From: Anniella stebbinsi
Lineage: Eukaryota > Chordata > Lepidosauria > Squamata > Anniellidae
Assembly (NCBI GenBank): GCA_029215795.1
Contig: JARDYH010000005.1
Location: 162,217,814-162,281,813 of the forward strand
Reading direction: 5' to 3'
Length of the DNA: 64,000 bases
Below are positions 62,891 to 64,000 of the stretch, piece after piece. Positions within the stretch are counted from its first letter, which is position 1; every line of letters starts with the position of its first letter. The position numbers and the translations under genes were made by a program. Under the pieces are notes generated by a model that was not told the DNA's origin, did not search any database, and saw only the letters and a program-made list of their open reading frames with translations.

Positions 62891-64000
62891 TACACAATGG
62901 CTGAATTCGGACGGTAAAATAAGCAACAGAGGTGTGATTAGCGTATTGACCAGGAGTTAAGCAGACGGTACTCCCCACACAACACATTGCAGCTGGCGTT
63001 GAAAGGCACCAACGAATGCACTGGTGGATAACAAGGAACGCAGCCGTGACTGTCAGCCTGTCCGCCATGTTGCCCATACACCAACCACCGCAACTCCTCC
63101 CAGAGGTATCCCAGCACACACCATAGCCAAAAATTCATGGGCGCCGCCATTGAAGCTGTAGGAGGACACGCCTCTCAAACCCCATTGGACACTCACAGGA
63201 ACTGGGTTGGACAAACCAGCCCTGGGTAGAGAAGAAGACAGGAGGAGCGGCCACACCGACGGAGCAGCCGCCCCACGTCCCCAGCACAGCACCCCAACTG
63301 TGGCATCCATGCCCCATCAAACCCGATGCTCTGATGGGACCGGGCATGGGATGGCCAGTGAGCCATCAGACGGACACAAATCACGCCTGCCCGATCCATC
63401 TCCCACAGCGCCCCACAGCCTCATCCAGAGCTGAGGAAGGCCGAGCATGGCCAATGCATGGGTAAGCGATGACTGAAATGCACACCTGGGCGCCAGAACT
63501 GGCTCGATGGGAGGGCCAGTGGGCATAACAGAGCGGGAGGGCAGTGGGATGGGTGGCAGCGTGCCAAGCATGAGACAGCCCAATACGGGATGTGGGAATG
63601 GGAGAACAAGGCGGCTTTGTTATGGCTTCTACTCACTTACAAGAGAGGGGAGTGAAAGGAAGTGGCTGTAGTAAGGGGAGGCAGGCACTATGGGGCAGCG
63701 CCACTTCATGACGAGACGAGGGCGCTACAGAGGGGGGATGGGTGCAGCTCGCTCATGCCAATGGAAGGGCCTACGACCGGCTGGGGATGGGACGGTGGCA
63801 ATGCCTGATGCTCCGCTCCAGACGTCAAATGCGACTCATGACTTCTCCCAGTGCCAGCTCCAGAGTATGGAGGTGCTGTACCTTCTGTGGATGGCACACT
63901 GGAGGGAGCGCAGCTTCCCTGGGAGGGGGGAAGAGAAGGGGAGGGGAGGGGAGGAGAGGGAGGAAAGCCACCAGTGACACGGAGGCCATAGCGGTTCCCC
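62891..64000. other. Unassigned GC-rich end of window
   Basis: Starts near GGCTGAATTCGGACGGTAAAAT, which may be a DNA-transposon terminus, but no partner end is in the window. Frames of 60-95 codons on both strands overlap without a recognisable protein. CAGRGGAGGGGAGGGG-type purine runs occur at about 63920-63965. Confidence 0.35.

Overview
The window looks like a repeat-rich intergenic stretch of a non-avian reptile genome, most likely a squamate. The basis is the mix of elements: a gammaretrovirus-like ERV, a Ngaro-type tyrosine-recombinase retrotransposon, Penelope-like sequence, Ty1/copia, an L2-like LINE, an L1 fragment and several hAT transposons. I know this combination from squamates and not from mammals or birds, but the species is an inference. 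I found no convincing host protein-coding gene, no rRNA or tRNA gene, and nothing prokaryotic.

Layout. An old segmental duplication forms the backbone. Copy 1 is 1-3082 plus 35250-37558; copy 2 is 40669-46446. The arms differ by roughly one base per hundred. Copy 1 was later hit by a provirus at 3083-35249 (target duplication CATA, with the empty site preserved in copy 2 at about 43747-43750) and by a 1569-bp hAT MITE at 35801-37369 (8-bp target duplication). Copy 2 was hit by a 5'-truncated L2-like LINE at about 44002-45971.

The provirus is a tandem array, LTR-internal-LTR-internal-LTR. It has three 764-bp LTRs and two internal regions that start 15711 bp apart and are almost identical. Each internal region carries a tRNA-His primer binding site, a splice donor, a broken gag, a decayed pol that has lost the RT catalytic core, and the remains of an env TM subunit. 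Inside the env part of each unit sits a complete 7-kb Ngaro-like element on the minus strand with A1-body-B1-A2-B2 split direct repeats, gag, RT/RNase H, tyrosine recombinase and an SGNH hydrolase. That element in turn holds a small Penelope-derived insert with a hammerhead-ribozyme-like core. The whole nest was copied as one block, so the tandem duplication is younger than the Ngaro insertion.

The region 46447-64000 is a mosaic. It holds a solo LTR with a 5-bp target duplication (47570-48087), three copies of a ~150-bp dispersed repeat, an L1 3' end (minus), and a hAT element starting at 50054 with a broken BED/hAT transposase. Downstream of the transposase is an unusual array of six exon-like modules (54180-55707), followed by hAT subterminal repeats. 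Then come a Penelope-like RT (minus), a second hAT fragment (minus), and a Ty1/copia gag-pol with a 5' LTR and a copia-style half-tRNA primer site (minus). A hAT leader fragment follows, and the last ~1.1 kb is unassigned.

Nothing here operates as a pathway. The history is a stack of insertions, duplications and decay. The most unusual items are the tandem provirus with identical nested retrotransposons, the exon-like tandem array, the hammerhead-like motifs and the palindromic MITE core.
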